Assembly (NCBI RefSeq): GCF_022788655.1
Contig: NZ_CP084951.1
Span: 62,001 to 126,000 of the forward strand
DNA: 64,000 nucleotides
Origin: Sulfitobacter indolifex
Lineage (GTDB): Bacteria > Pseudomonadota > Alphaproteobacteria > Rhodobacterales > Rhodobacteraceae
Reading direction: 5' to 3'
This document shows, in pieces, positions 1 through 8,145 of the stretch (positions within the stretch are counted from its first letter, which is position 1; every line of letters begins with the position of its first letter). The notes beneath the pieces were generated by a model. That model worked only from the letters and a program-made list of their open reading frames with translations. It was not told the origin of the DNA and searched no databases. Made by a program: the position numbers and the translations under genes.

Positions 1-221
1 CCCGGAAAGGCAATCTGTCCGGGGTGATGTTTCAACGCCGAAGAGCGTTTTGTTAGGATCAGTTCCAGTCGGTTCCCTGTATCGATCACCGGCGCCAGCA
101 CACCCGCTGGTCGCAAGCTGCGGCCTTCAGGCAAAGTGACCTCTGGGTTCAAGTCAAAGTCAGAGGATTCCACCCCTGTCTGCGCAAGCGCTTCGCGGAA
201 AGACTGGAACCGGTCGCTCAC
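1..221 (-). CDS. CoA pyrophosphatase-type Nudix hydrolase, partial (N-terminal part only)
   Basis: The gene runs off the left edge, so only about 73 codons are visible. Reading the minus strand from GTG at 221 gives a protein that begins SDRFQSFREALAQTG and contains LRPAGVLAPVID and LILTKRSSALKHHPGQIAFPG. The last segment is the conserved lead-in to the Nudix box in the NudL/YeaB group, which cleaves coenzyme A and related diphosphates. The Nudix box itself lies outside the window. The GTG start lies immediately after the hslO stop codon, with only one base between them, so the two genes are probably co-transcribed and translationally coupled. The family call is firm; the exact substrate is inferred. 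Confidence 0.8.
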   Translation of the reverse strand, partial: MSDRFQSFREALAQTGVESSDFDLNPEVTLPEGRSLRPAGVLAPVIDTGNRLELILTKRSSALKHHPGQIAFP

Positions 222-222
222 T

Positions 223-1197
223 TTATGCCTTAGCGTCGAAACCGACCGCAGCCGGATCAAGGTCATAGTGCGCACCACAGAACTGGCAATCGGCGGTCAC
301 TCGGCCATCATCGGTTGTCATCTTTTCGATGTCGCGCGCCGAATAGATCGACAGGCTTTGGCGCACGCGATCTTCTGAACAGGTACAACCAAAACGCACC
401 GGTTGGGCGTCATAGACCCGCGGTTGTTCCTCGTGAAACAATCGCAACAGCAGGTCGGTCGGTGGCACGCTGGGGCCGATCAGCTCCAAATCCTCAACTG
501 TGCCGAGCAGAATATTCACACGGTTCCAGTTCTCGGCCTCATCACCCTCAACCAGGTCATCCGCCTTAAGAACATCACCAGTCCCCTCGCCCGATGCAGC
601 CAATGGCGAGGCTTTGGGCATGTGCTGCAACATGATCCCCCCAGCGCGCCAGTGCTCCGGCTCACCCGGCCCCGACGATTTGCCAAAGCTCAGCGAGAAG
701 CGGGTCGGCAACTGCTCGGACTGGGCGAAATACGCCTCTGCACAGGATGCCAATGACCCACCGGCCAGCGGCGTGATGCCCTGATAGGGGGTCATGCCCT
801 GGCCCTGATCGATCATAATGGCGAAATAACCTTCGCCAACCTGTTCAAAGGGCGCATCATCGGTCAACCGGTCTGCGTCATAGCTGGCATAAGCGCGAAT
901 GCGTGCAGGTTCGCCTTCCTTCGTGGGGCCATAATAGTCGGTTGCGATCATCCGAACGGCACCTTTGGACTGCACCTGCAGCGACAGTTTCCAGCGCAGC
1001 TTGATCGTTTGACCGATCAAAGCGGTCAGCAAGGCCATCTCGGCCACCAAGGCTTCAACCTGCGGCGGGTAGTCGTGCTGCTTCAGAATGCCTTCCAACA
1101 CGCCATCAAGCCGCGCGACGCGGCCGCGCATGTCGACATTATCAAGCTGGAAGGGCAGAACGGTATCGTCCCACGCGATTTTAGTTCCTTGGGTCAT
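223..1197 (-). CDS. hslO: Hsp33 redox-regulated chaperone
   Basis: This is a 324-residue cytoplasmic holdase chaperone that is switched on by oxidation. The C-terminal redox switch is visible as a CTC (CxC) motif followed about 30 residues later by CQFC (CxxC). These four cysteines bind zinc when reduced and form disulfides under oxidative stress. The body carries the family signatures QTIKLRWKLSLQVQSKG and GQGMTPYQGI. An AAGGAAA ribosome site lies 5 bases before the ATG. The nudL-like gene follows one base after the stop. The divergent Nudix gene starts 76 bases away, so the intervening DNA should hold both promoters. Confidence 0.97.
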   Translation of the reverse strand: MTQGTKIAWDDTVLPFQLDNVDMRGRVARLDGVLEGILKQHDYPPQVEALVAEMALLTALIGQTIKLRWKLSLQVQSKGAVRMIATDYYGPTKEGEPARIRAYASYDADRLTDDAPFEQVGEGYFAIMIDQGQGMTPYQGITPLAGGSLASCAEAYFAQSEQLPTRFSLSFGKSSGPGEPEHWRAGGIMLQHMPKASPLAASGEGTGDVLKADDLVEGDEAENWNRVNILLGTVEDLELIGPSVPPTDLLLRLFHEEQPRVYDAQPVRFGCTCSEDRVRQSLSIYSARDIEKMTTDDGRVTADCQFCGAHYDLDPAAVGFDAKA

Positions 1198-1273
1198 TGG
1201 GTTTCCTTACCGGGGGCCGCTTGGCATACCGCGTCTATATAGGCGCAGCAACCCATGGAAAAAGGGGCAACAA

Positions 1274-1711
1274 ATGATCCGATGTACAGGCCACGCACCA
1301 CAGCCCGGTCAAACGTATACACCACGCCCCGGTGTCTACGCCATTTTGCCGCTGCAAAGCCGCTTCTTAATGACGCTTGAGATGGGCGATCAAACCGAAG
1401 TGCAGCTGCCCGGTGGCGGCGTTGAGGCCGGTGAATCCCCGCTTCAAGCGCTCCACCGCGAAGTGCTGGAAGAAACCGGTTGGCGTATCGCCCGGCCACG
1501 TCGTCTGGGTGCGTTCCGCCGCTTCACCTATATGAAGGATTACGACCTTTGGGCGCAGAAAATCTGCCATATCTATGTCGCCCACCCCGTACGCCAGATC
1601 GCTGAACCGACCGAGCCGCACCACGCCACATTGGTGCTATCAGCGAGCGAGGCCCTCGCCATCCTCGCGAATGAGGGTGACCGGCTGTTTCTGCAACGTC
1701 ACCTCCGCTAG
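1274..1711 (+). CDS. Nudix hydrolase
   Basis: A 145-residue protein with a complete Nudix box: GGGVEAGESPLQALHREVLEETGW matches the pattern GX5EX7REUXEEXGU, so it should hydrolyse a nucleoside diphosphate linked to another moiety. The substrate cannot be told from sequence. I chose the ATG at 1274 because AAAGGGG lies just upstream; the reading frame stays open further upstream, but that part overlaps the start region of divergent hslO. The stop codon TAG shares two bases with the stop of the convergent phosphatase gene, within a CTAG tetramer at 1708-1711. Confidence 0.88.
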   Translation: MIRCTGHAPQPGQTYTPRPGVYAILPLQSRFLMTLEMGDQTEVQLPGGGVEAGESPLQALHREVLEETGWRIARPRRLGAFRRFTYMKDYDLWAQKICHIYVAHPVRQIAEPTEPHHATLVLSASEALAILANEGDRLFLQRHLR

Positions 1712-2976
1712 CTATCGCCAAGGTATTCAAGCAGTATCCCTGAAACATCATCGGGAAAATCGCGCCTGCCTGCGAACTCCGATAGCTTCCAGACCAACGC
1801 GCTCAACAAAGCTGGGCCGCTAAACCGCCGCAACTCATCTAACATGCGCGCCAGCCCATCTTCGCCCAACATCTCCCCCCCCGGATCAGGGCATTCCGTC
1901 ACGCCATCAGATAGGATTAATAACCGATCCCCCGGAGCGAGCTGGAGCTTGTATTGCTCAAATCTTACCCCTGCGAGCAGCCCGACAGGAAAGCCCCCCG
2001 CACCGGCCTGCTCCACCATACCATCGCTGCGCAACAAGGCCGGATGCGGATGCCCGGCCTGAGCAACAGTTACCTCTCCCGTCGTAAGGTCGGCAATTGC
2101 CAGCATCAGCGTAAAATAATGCTCCGTATCCATCTCATTTAGGACGAGGTCATTAAGCTCTTCTATCACCTCTCCCGGCGGGCGGGCCGCATAGCTGCCA
2201 TCGGGCAGCAGCGTGAGCGCTAGATTTTGATCTGGTGTCGTAGCTGAAAGATACCCGGCAAGCCGCGCCGTCATCAGGGCCGAACTAATGCCGTGGCCCG
2301 AAACATCTAATCCAAAAAGCCCGACCACCCCCGGCCGCACGGGAAAATAACCCACCAGGTCACCCCCAACATGACCAGCAGAACGCAGCATCATCGAAAG
2401 GGTCCCGCCCGGCATCGCCCGGTAGCGTTCGCGCAGCAGGGATTGCTGTAACTTCTTGGCTTCTAGTAGATCCTTGTCGATCAGGCCCTGCACCTTTTGC
2501 AACACGCCCAATGTCTCACTGATCAGCCGGTTTTTTTGGGTCAATTCCCGCTGCATGGCAAGGATACGCTCGCCCACCATGATCCGGGCCCGCAGTTCCG
2601 GATCACTGACAGGACATATCAAGAAATCATCAGCGCCAGCATTGAGCGCACGGGCCACTTCTCCCCTCTCTTGTTCCGTCGTCAGCAAAATGAAATAGCC
2701 GTACTGATCCTCTGAAAGCTCTCGAAACGCGCGGCAGAAATCCAGCGCGGACATCCCCGGCATGATCCAACTGCACAGGACGAGATCAGGCAAACGGTCA
2801 GCGCAAAGCGCCAATGCCGCACCACCGGAGGTGGCTGTGATCACCTCATACCCCCAACGCCCCAGCGAAGACGACAAGAGATCCAGTTGAATGTCATTGT
2901 CCTCAACCACAAGAACCAATGGTGCGACCGCAGGGGTCGCCATCGCCGGGGATAGGCTGGGAATATCCAATTTCAT
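1708..2976 (-). CDS. Fused receiver-like domain and SpoIIE/PP2C-type serine phosphatase
   Basis: This 422-residue protein has an N-terminal receiver-like domain (about residues 20-140), a helical linker, and a C-terminal SpoIIE-type PP2C phosphatase domain (about 190-420). The phosphatase metal ligands look intact (GGDL, LDVSGHG, LILSDGVTE). The receiver keeps the acidic pair (VVEDND, residues 25-26), but the phospho-acceptor position is Ser69 (LVLCSWIMPG) and the invariant Lys is Cys121 (LICPVSD). It is therefore unlikely to be switched by classical aspartyl phosphorylation. Such proteins usually act on anti-sigma or anti-anti-sigma partners; no such gene is adjacent. ATG at 2976 is preferred over an upstream TTG at 2985. 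An imperfect hairpin lies directly upstream in the leader. Confidence 0.87.
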   Translation of the reverse strand: MKLDIPSLSPAMATPAVAPLVLVVEDNDIQLDLLSSSLGRWGYEVITATSGGAALALCADRLPDLVLCSWIMPGMSALDFCRAFRELSEDQYGYFILLTTEQERGEVARALNAGADDFLICPVSDPELRARIMVGERILAMQRELTQKNRLISETLGVLQKVQGLIDKDLLEAKKLQQSLLRERYRAMPGGTLSMMLRSAGHVGGDLVGYFPVRPGVVGLFGLDVSGHGISSALMTARLAGYLSATTPDQNLALTLLPDGSYAARPPGEVIEELNDLVLNEMDTEHYFTLMLAIADLTTGEVTVAQAGHPHPALLRSDGMVEQAGAGGFPVGLLAGVRFEQYKLQLAPGDRLLILSDGVTECPDPGGEMLGEDGLARMLDELRRFSGPALLSALVWKLSEFAGRRDFPDDVSGILLEYLGDS

Positions 2977-2992
2977 GCGACACAATCCTGAC

Positions 2993-3022
2993 AGGCGCCC
3001 ATGGTCTAACCCATGGCGCCTT
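2993..3022 (-). promoter_or_regulatory. Imperfect hairpin in the leader of the receiver-phosphatase gene
   Basis: AGGCGCCCATGG at 2993-3004 pairs with CCATGGCGCCTT at 3011-3022 around a 6-base loop. It forms about 11 base pairs with one bulged base. On the minus strand it ends 17 bases before the phosphatase start codon, just ahead of its AGGA ribosome site. It lacks a following T run, so it is not a clear intrinsic terminator for ilvA upstream. It may affect mRNA stability or translation. Confidence 0.45.
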
Positions 3023-3130
3023 AACAGGCGGTGAATCGCTAAAGGAAAGCGTTTGTTGAGCTTCCTGAGGCAAGTTACCGAAAAGGAGGTCCAAAGAAAT
3101 ATTCACAAGGCACCGGAACGCCCTTCCAGC

Positions 3131-4363
3131 TTAAAGAACAAATTGCGCCAGCGTTTCGTCGTTCGTGATGTCCGTATAGGTAAACCCTGACTGGTCCAAT
3201 TGCTCTAAGAAGGGTCTGAAATTCTCGGGCTGACGGGTCTCGATCCCAATCAGAACCGATCCAAAATTGCGCGCTGATTTTTTAAGATACTCAAAGCGGC
3301 AAATGTCATCCTCAGGCCCAAGCAGCATCAAGAATTCTTTCAGCGCCCCGGGCCGTTGCGGAAGCCGTAATATGAAATACTTTTTTACCCCAGAATAGCG
3401 CTGCGCCCGCTCTTTAACCTCTGGCAAGCGCTCAAAATCGAAATTGCCACCCGATGCCACACAGACCACCGTCTTGCCCACAATCTGATCCGCCACCTCA
3501 CTTAGTGCGTCTATCGAAAGTGCGCCCGCAGGTTCCAATACGATTCCTTCGACGTTCAGCATTTCATTGATCGTTACGCAGATCCGGTCCTCCGGCAAAT
3601 GCACCACATCCCCGGGGTTCACCCCCCGCAAGCGCGCAAAGGTGCGTGCACCTATCTTGGCAACCGCCGCCCCATCTACGAAATTATCAATCGGAGAGAC
3701 ATCAACTGGTGCACCGGCCTCCAACGCCCGCGCAAAGCTCGGCGCGCCAGCAGGCTCAACAAAGGTATAGTCACAGGCGTCGCCAAAATAGCTAACCACT
3801 CCCGAGGACAATCCGCCGCCACCTACTGGCAAAATCACCCGGTCCGGCACCTTACCCAACTGCTCAGCGATCTCTACTGCGACTGACGCCTGCCCTTCGA
3901 TCACATCCTCATCATCAAAGGGTGACAGAAAATGTGCACCCTCATCCCGGCAGAAACTCTGCGCCGCGGCCAATGTGGCATCAAAATAATCCCCCACCAA
4001 CCGGATCTCGACATTGTCCCCGCCAAAGATACGTGTCTTTTGCACCTTCTGCTGGGGCGTCGTCACCGGCATAAAGACCACCCCGCGCACTCCGAAATGA
4101 CTGCAAGCAAAGGCCACCCCCTGTGCATGGTTCCCCGCTGAGGCGCAAACAAAAACGCCCTGCTCAGGGATCACTTTTCGCATCGCATTGAACGCCCCAC
4201 GCAACTTGTAAGAGCGGACCGGGCTTAAATCCTCACGCTTCAACCAGATATCCGCATCGAAGCGTTCCGACAGATGCTCGTTGCGCAACAGCGGCGTGGC
4301 CGGAAACAACACCCGCAACGCCTCTGCCGCCGCCTGTGCTTTATGTGCAAAATCTTCCGCCAT
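3131..4363 (-). CDS. ilvA: Threonine ammonia-lyase (threonine dehydratase)
   Basis: This PLP enzyme deaminates threonine to 2-oxobutanoate, the first committed step of isoleucine synthesis. The 410-residue protein carries the PLP lysine in SPVRSYKLRGA (Lys53), the phosphate-binding loop VGGGGLSSG, and a single C-terminal ACT-like domain from about residue 330 (KKYFILRLPQRPGALKEFL). That is the short single-ACT form common in alphaproteobacteria; such a domain normally gives feedback control by isoleucine or valine. The ATG at 4363 is preceded by AAGGAG at 7 bases. Longer in-frame extensions upstream lack support and overlap the argG promoter region. argG diverges from it. Confidence 0.95.
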   Translation of the reverse strand: MAEDFAHKAQAAAEALRVLFPATPLLRNEHLSERFDADIWLKREDLSPVRSYKLRGAFNAMRKVIPEQGVFVCASAGNHAQGVAFACSHFGVRGVVFMPVTTPQQKVQKTRIFGGDNVEIRLVGDYFDATLAAAQSFCRDEGAHFLSPFDDEDVIEGQASVAVEIAEQLGKVPDRVILPVGGGGLSSGVVSYFGDACDYTFVEPAGAPSFARALEAGAPVDVSPIDNFVDGAAVAKIGARTFARLRGVNPGDVVHLPEDRICVTINEMLNVEGIVLEPAGALSIDALSEVADQIVGKTVVCVASGGNFDFERLPEVKERAQRYSGVKKYFILRLPQRPGALKEFLMLLGPEDDICRFEYLKKSARNFGSVLIGIETRQPENFRPFLEQLDQSGFTYTDITNDETLAQFVL

Positions 4364-4487
4364 CTGTGCTCTCCTTGCTGTCATTCGTCGATAGGCGCGC
4401 AGCCTGCGCAGGTCAACGCAGGCTTCAATCTTGCCCGCGCCTCCGAAAACCGCTACCTCGCAGAGCGAACTTGAAAGGAACCCCGTC

Positions 4488-5714
4488 ATGTCCGCGCCCA
4501 AGAAAGTCGTGCTTGCCTATTCCGGCGGCCTCGATACCTCGATCATCCTGAAATGGCTGCAAACCGAATATGGCTGCGAAGTGGTGACCTTCACCGCCGA
4601 CCTCGGCCAAGGCGAAGAGCTCGAACCGGCCCGTAAAAAGGCCGAGATGATGGGCATCGCCCCAGAAAATATCTACATCGAAGACGTCCGCGAAGAATTC
4701 GTTCGCGATTTCGTCTTCCCGATGTTCCGCGCCAACGCGGTTTATGAAGGTCTCTACCTGCTGGGCACCTCAATCGCCCGCCCACTGATCTCCAAACGCC
4801 TCGTGGAAATCGCCGAAGAAACCGGCGCCGACGCAGTCGCCCACGGCGCCACCGGCAAGGGGAACGATCAGGTCCGTTTTGAGCTGGCCGCCTACGCACT
4901 CAACCCCGACATCAAGGTTATCGCCCCCTGGCGCGAATGGGATCTGTCGAGCCGCACCAAACTGCTGGCCTTCGCAGAAGAAAACCAAATTCCGATCGCC
5001 AAAGACAAACGCGGCGAAGCGCCCTTTTCGGTTGATGCCAACCTGCTGCACACTTCCTCCGAAGGCAAAGTCCTCGAAGACCCCGCCGTCGACGCCCCCG
5101 ACTACGTTTACCAGCGCACAGTCAGCCCCGAAGAAGCGCCTGACACGCCCGAATATGTCGAAATTGGTTTCGAGCGCGGCGACGCCGTCAGCATCAATGG
5201 CGAGGCCATGTCCCCAGCGACGATCCTGACTAAGCTCAACGAACTCGGCGGCAAACACGGTTGCGGTCGTCTCGACCTCGTCGAAGGCCGCTTCGTCGGC
5301 ATGAAATCACGCGGCATCTACGAGACCCCGGGCGGCACGCTGCTGCTTGAGGCCCACCGCGGCATTGAATCCATCACCCTCGACCGCGGCGCCATGCACC
5401 TCAAAGACGAGTTGATGCCGAAATACGCCGAACTGATCTACAACGGCTTCTGGTACAGCCCCGAACGGATCATGCTGCAAGCCGCGATCGATGCAAGCCA
5501 AACGCATGTCACCGGCACCGTGCGCCTCAAACTCTACAAAGGCCACGTACGCACCGTGGGCCGCTGGTCAGATCACAGCCTTTATTCAGAAGCCCATGTG
5601 ACCTTCGAAGATGACGCTGGTGCCTACGACCAAAAAGACGCCGCAGGCTTCATCCAATTGAACGCCCTGCGTCTCAAACTGCTCGCTGCCCGCGACAAAC
5701 GTCTCAAAGGCTGA
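4488..5714 (+). CDS. argG: Argininosuccinate synthase
   Basis: The enzyme condenses citrulline and aspartate at the expense of ATP, the penultimate step of arginine synthesis. The 408-residue product is of normal family length. The ATP-binding P-loop-like motif AYSGGLDTS is at residues 10-18. Family motifs LGTSIARPL and [16 protein letters not shown] are present. AAAGGAA precedes the ATG at 4488. The gene stands alone: it diverges from ilvA and is followed by a GC-rich hairpin repeat and a strong bidirectional terminator, so it is probably monocistronic. Confidence 0.98.
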   Translation: MSAPKKVVLAYSGGLDTSIILKWLQTEYGCEVVTFTADLGQGEELEPARKKAEMMGIAPENIYIEDVREEFVRDFVFPMFRANAVYEGLYLLGTSIARPLISKRLVEIAEETGADAVAHGATGKGNDQVRFELAAYALNPDIKVIAPWREWDLSSRTKLLAFAEENQIPIAKDKRGEAPFSVDANLLHTSSEGKVLEDPAVDAPDYVYQRTVSPEEAPDTPEYVEIGFERGDAVSINGEAMSPATILTKLNELGGKHGCGRLDLVEGRFVGMKSRGIYETPGGTLLLEAHRGIESITLDRGAMHLKDELMPKYAELIYNGFWYSPERIMLQAAIDASQTHVTGTVRLKLYKGHVRTVGRWSDHSLYSEAHVTFEDDAGAYDQKDAAGFIQLNALRLKLLAARDKRLKG

Positions 5715-5756
5715 AGCACGGAAGCCCCCTTCCCCTTCATCCTTTCTTAAATACCC

Positions 5757-5786
5757 GCGGGGGTCCGGGGGCAGCGCCCCCGGCGG
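5757..5786. repeat. GC-rich palindromic intergenic element downstream of argG
   Basis: After TTAAATACCCGCGG the sequence runs into GGGGTCCGGGGGCAGCGCCCCCGG, whose core GGGGGC-AGC-GCCCCC can fold as a tight hairpin. I recall very similar strings (CGGGGGTCCGGGGGCAGxGCCCCCGG) in many intergenic regions of Rhodobacteraceae genomes; this is from memory and not verified. Only one copy is seen in this window. Confidence 0.5.
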
Positions 5787-5809
5787 CTCGCCCCAACCAC
5801 CCCAAACAG

Positions 5810-5841
5810 AAAAGGCCCGGACGTTCCCGCCCGGGCCTTTT
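5810..5841. terminator. Bidirectional intrinsic terminator between argG and the secreted-protein gene
   Basis: AAAAGGCCCGG at 5810-5820 pairs with CCGGGCCTTTT at 5831-5841 over a 10-base loop. The symmetrical A and T ends let it work in both directions, which fits its place between two convergent genes. Confidence 0.85.
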
Positions 5842-5860
5842 CACATCTAAACCAGTCGGA

Positions 5861-6274
5861 TTAATCGGCAGTGACGACCGTCATTACCAACTCGCCATTC
5901 GGCTTGATGGGGCCATCTTCGGTGGCACCCAGTGTGTATTCAAACACACCAGTTTTCATGCCGCCGTCTTCGGAATGCACCATCAGCATCAGCATATCGC
6001 CAGATGCCACTTCCTCTTGCAGGATCGCGGCAACGTCGGTGTTTTCGCCAGCACGCAAGGGCGCGTAGCCGACAACCGGGCCTGGCTTCATGTCGGCGTC
6101 CGTGCGGTGCACAACCAACCAACCGTTCTCGCCAGCCATAACTTTATCGGCGCTAACGACGCCATTAGACATATCTTGACCCGATGCTTCGACCATCGCC
6201 ATGGCATGAGCATCAGCCCAAGCGCCACCGGCAATCATGGAAAGTGCGGCTACAGTGCTTGCAATTTTTTTCAT
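5861..6274 (-). CDS. Small exported protein of unknown function (resembles DUF7282-type domains)
   Basis: A 137-residue protein with a clear Sec signal peptide (MKKIASTVAALSMIAGGAWA then DAHA), so it should be periplasmic or secreted. The mature part contains VEASGQDMSNGVVSADKV, GWLVVHRTDAD, GPVVGYAPLRAGENTDVAAIL and a closing beta segment GELVMTVVTAD. That is the style of small all-beta domains annotated DUF7282 in marine roseobacters; I offer this family link tentatively. Mature methionine content is high (around ten Met). GGAGGG lies upstream of the ATG at 6274. It converges on argG across a shared terminator and diverges from msrA. No function can be assigned. Confidence 0.8.
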   Translation of the reverse strand: MKKIASTVAALSMIAGGAWADAHAMAMVEASGQDMSNGVVSADKVMAGENGWLVVHRTDADMKPGPVVGYAPLRAGENTDVAAILQEEVASGDMLMLMVHSEDGGMKTGVFEYTLGATEDGPIKPNGELVMTVVTAD

Positions 6275-6587
6275 TTGGTTTTCCCTCCGTTTGAAATGTG
6301 ACGAAGTCACGAAAGGGCTCGGGGATAAGTTTCAATATCCTGAGAGATTTTCCAGACGTTTTGCATTTTGCCACTCTTGACCGGGGCATCGCCAACGGAA
6401 GTCATTAAATTCGCACGGTTATTCCTGGATAGCACCCCAGTGAGATCGCCAAGATGGTGTGCAAATAGCCCAAAGGACGGACCAATGGGCCAACCGGTAA
6501 ACTACTTTCACCACAGCGTGACTTTCCCCATCCCGCCCTTGTGTTAACTTCTATCCAGCGGCAACCCTAAGGCAGAGGAGGACAGAC
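6275..6587. other. Divergent intergenic region (313 bases) between the secreted-protein gene and msrA
   Basis: The stretch separates two divergently transcribed genes and should hold both promoters. I found no open reading frame with a credible ribosome site, no strong hairpin with a T tail, and no recognisable operator. It is visibly richer in A and T than the flanking genes. Confidence 0.6.
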
Positions 6588-7253
6588 ATGTTCCGAAAAT
6601 CAATGTTCAAACCCGCCATACTTACCCTCGCGATCACGCTGGGATTTGCGGCACAGAACCGTCCCGCGGCTGCGGCGGAAACCGAAGTGCTGACCGTTGC
6701 CGGTGGCTGCTTTTGGTGTGTCGAGGCGGATTTCGAATCCGTCAAAGGTGTGAAAGAGGCCGTGTCAGGTTTTGCTGGCGGTCGCACGAAAAACCCGACG
6801 TACAAACAAGTCACAAGCAGCAACACGGGTCACTATGAGGCCGTGCAAATCCAATTCGACCCTGCAGTGGTCAGCCGCGATACACTGCTTAATCTCTTTT
6901 TCCGCTCGATTGACCCCACGGATGCTGGCGGCCAATTCTGCGACCGCGGAGAAAGCTATCGCACCGCGATTTTCGCCGGCAGCCCCGCCCAAAAGAGTGC
7001 GGCAGAACAAGCGAAAGCCGAGGCGCAGGCCGCTCTTGGCACCAAGATCGTGACGCCGGTTCTCGGCAATGCGACCTTCTATCCAGCCGAGAATTACCAC
7101 CAAGATTACTATAAAAGCAGCGAACGGCTGGCGTTCAGCAGCGTCGGTGTCGGGGTAAAGAAATCAGTAGCCTACAAACGCTACCGCAGTGGCTGTGGGC
7201 GTGACGCACGTGTGAAACAGCTTTGGGGCGGCGCGGCGCCTTTTGTAAAATAA
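6588..7253 (+). CDS. msrA: Exported peptide methionine-S-sulfoxide reductase
   Basis: MsrA reduces the S form of methionine sulfoxide in proteins. The catalytic motif GGCFWCVEADF places the nucleophile at Cys41; the C-terminal segment YRSGCGRDARVKQLWG supplies a resolving cysteine. Unlike the usual cytoplasmic enzyme, this 221-residue form starts with a signal peptide (hydrophobic stretch at residues 9-21, Ala-rich cleavage region near residue 30), implying periplasmic action. That suits its divergent neighbour, a Met-rich exported protein, as a possible client. GAGGAGG lies 6 bases before the ATG. It converges closely with rbsK. Confidence 0.95.
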   Translation: MFRKSMFKPAILTLAITLGFAAQNRPAAAAETEVLTVAGGCFWCVEADFESVKGVKEAVSGFAGGRTKNPTYKQVTSSNTGHYEAVQIQFDPAVVSRDTLLNLFFRSIDPTDAGGQFCDRGESYRTAIFAGSPAQKSAAEQAKAEAQAALGTKIVTPVLGNATFYPAENYHQDYYKSSERLAFSSVGVGVKKSVAYKRYRSGCGRDARVKQLWGGAAPFVK

Positions 7254-7269
7254 GCTCTAAGATTTATGC

Positions 7270-8145
7270 TCAGCGCTGAAAATCGTGGTCCCTGATCTCT
7301 TTAAGGTCGGGGATCACATCTGCCGTGCCGTGGCGCGTAACCATGAGGGCGCCGGCACGCATCGCAAGATCAATTGCCTGTGGCATTGTCATCCCCCTGT
7401 CCAGACCCGCAACAAGATAGCCGGTGAACGTGTCACCCGCCCCCGTCGTATCTACCGCTTGGGCGTGATAGGCAGGATAACTTTCGATCCGATGCGCCTT
7501 GTTAGAGACCCATTCACAGCCTCCCGCGCCCAAGGTCACAACGATGTCGTCGACAGGCAGCTGGCGCAATTCGCCCCCGGTGGCGGCCCGAAGCTGCGCC
7601 GCTTCAACCTCGTTCAACACCAGTAGATCAATCTGTTCAATGATCGCCTTTACTGCCTCGGCATCAAATGGGGCAGCCGCGTAGGCAAGCTTTAGGCCCA
7701 AGGTTTTGGCCGTTTGTGCCGCGAAACGTTGGCCGTTGGTTTCATTTTGCATCATCAGCCAATCACCAGAGGACGCTTCGCTGAGTGCCGCGCCGATCAT
7801 CTCTTCGGTGATCTCGTGGTTGGTGCCGGGAAAGATGACGATGTTGTTCTCCCCCTCGAGATCGACGGCGATATTGGCGTGGCCGGTCACGCCTTCCATC
7901 AAAGTGATATGCGCCGTCTCGACCCCGTATTCCAAAAGGCGCTCCAGCGCCCAACCGCCATCGGCACCAAGCGCGCCAACATGCATGACCCGCGTCCCGG
8001 CTCGCGCGGCGGCGACCGACATATTGGCCCCCTTGCCGCCCAGCCCTTGCCGGAAATCCCGGGCCGAAATGGTCTCTCCCGGCCCCGGCAGATGGGGCAG
8101 CAGATAGAAGTTATCCGCGTTGATAGAGCCGAGGTTCCAGATCAT
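7270..8145 (-). CDS. rbsK: PfkB-family sugar kinase, probable ribokinase
   Basis: The 291-residue protein carries both PfkB signatures: the N-terminal GLGGKGANMSVAAARAG and the C-terminal DTTGAGDTFTGYLVAGL with its catalytic Asp (second GAGD Asp). Ribokinase is the best fit because of GGKGAN and the N-terminal GSINADNFY, though related pentose or nucleoside kinases cannot be excluded. Start ATG at 8145 overlaps the stop of maeB by one base (TGATG), so translation is coupled to maeB. No ribose transporter genes are nearby. Confidence 0.85.
   Translation of the reverse strand: MIWNLGSINADNFYLLPHLPGPGETISARDFRQGLGGKGANMSVAAARAGTRVMHVGALGADGGWALERLLEYGVETAHITLMEGVTGHANIAVDLEGENNIVIFPGTNHEITEEMIGAALSEASSGDWLMMQNETNGQRFAAQTAKTLGLKLAYAAAPFDAEAVKAIIEQIDLLVLNEVEAAQLRAATGGELRQLPVDDIVVTLGAGGCEWVSNKAHRIESYPAYHAQAVDTTGAGDTFTGYLVAGLDRGMTMPQAIDLAMRAGALMVTRHGTADVIPDLKEIRDHDFQR

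Noticed and set aside
425..440. A parS-like string in hslO (TGTTCCTCGTGAAACA)
   Set aside because: Two mismatches, one of them in the CACGTG core needed by ParB; it is explained by the conserved Hsp33 peptide LFHEEQ.
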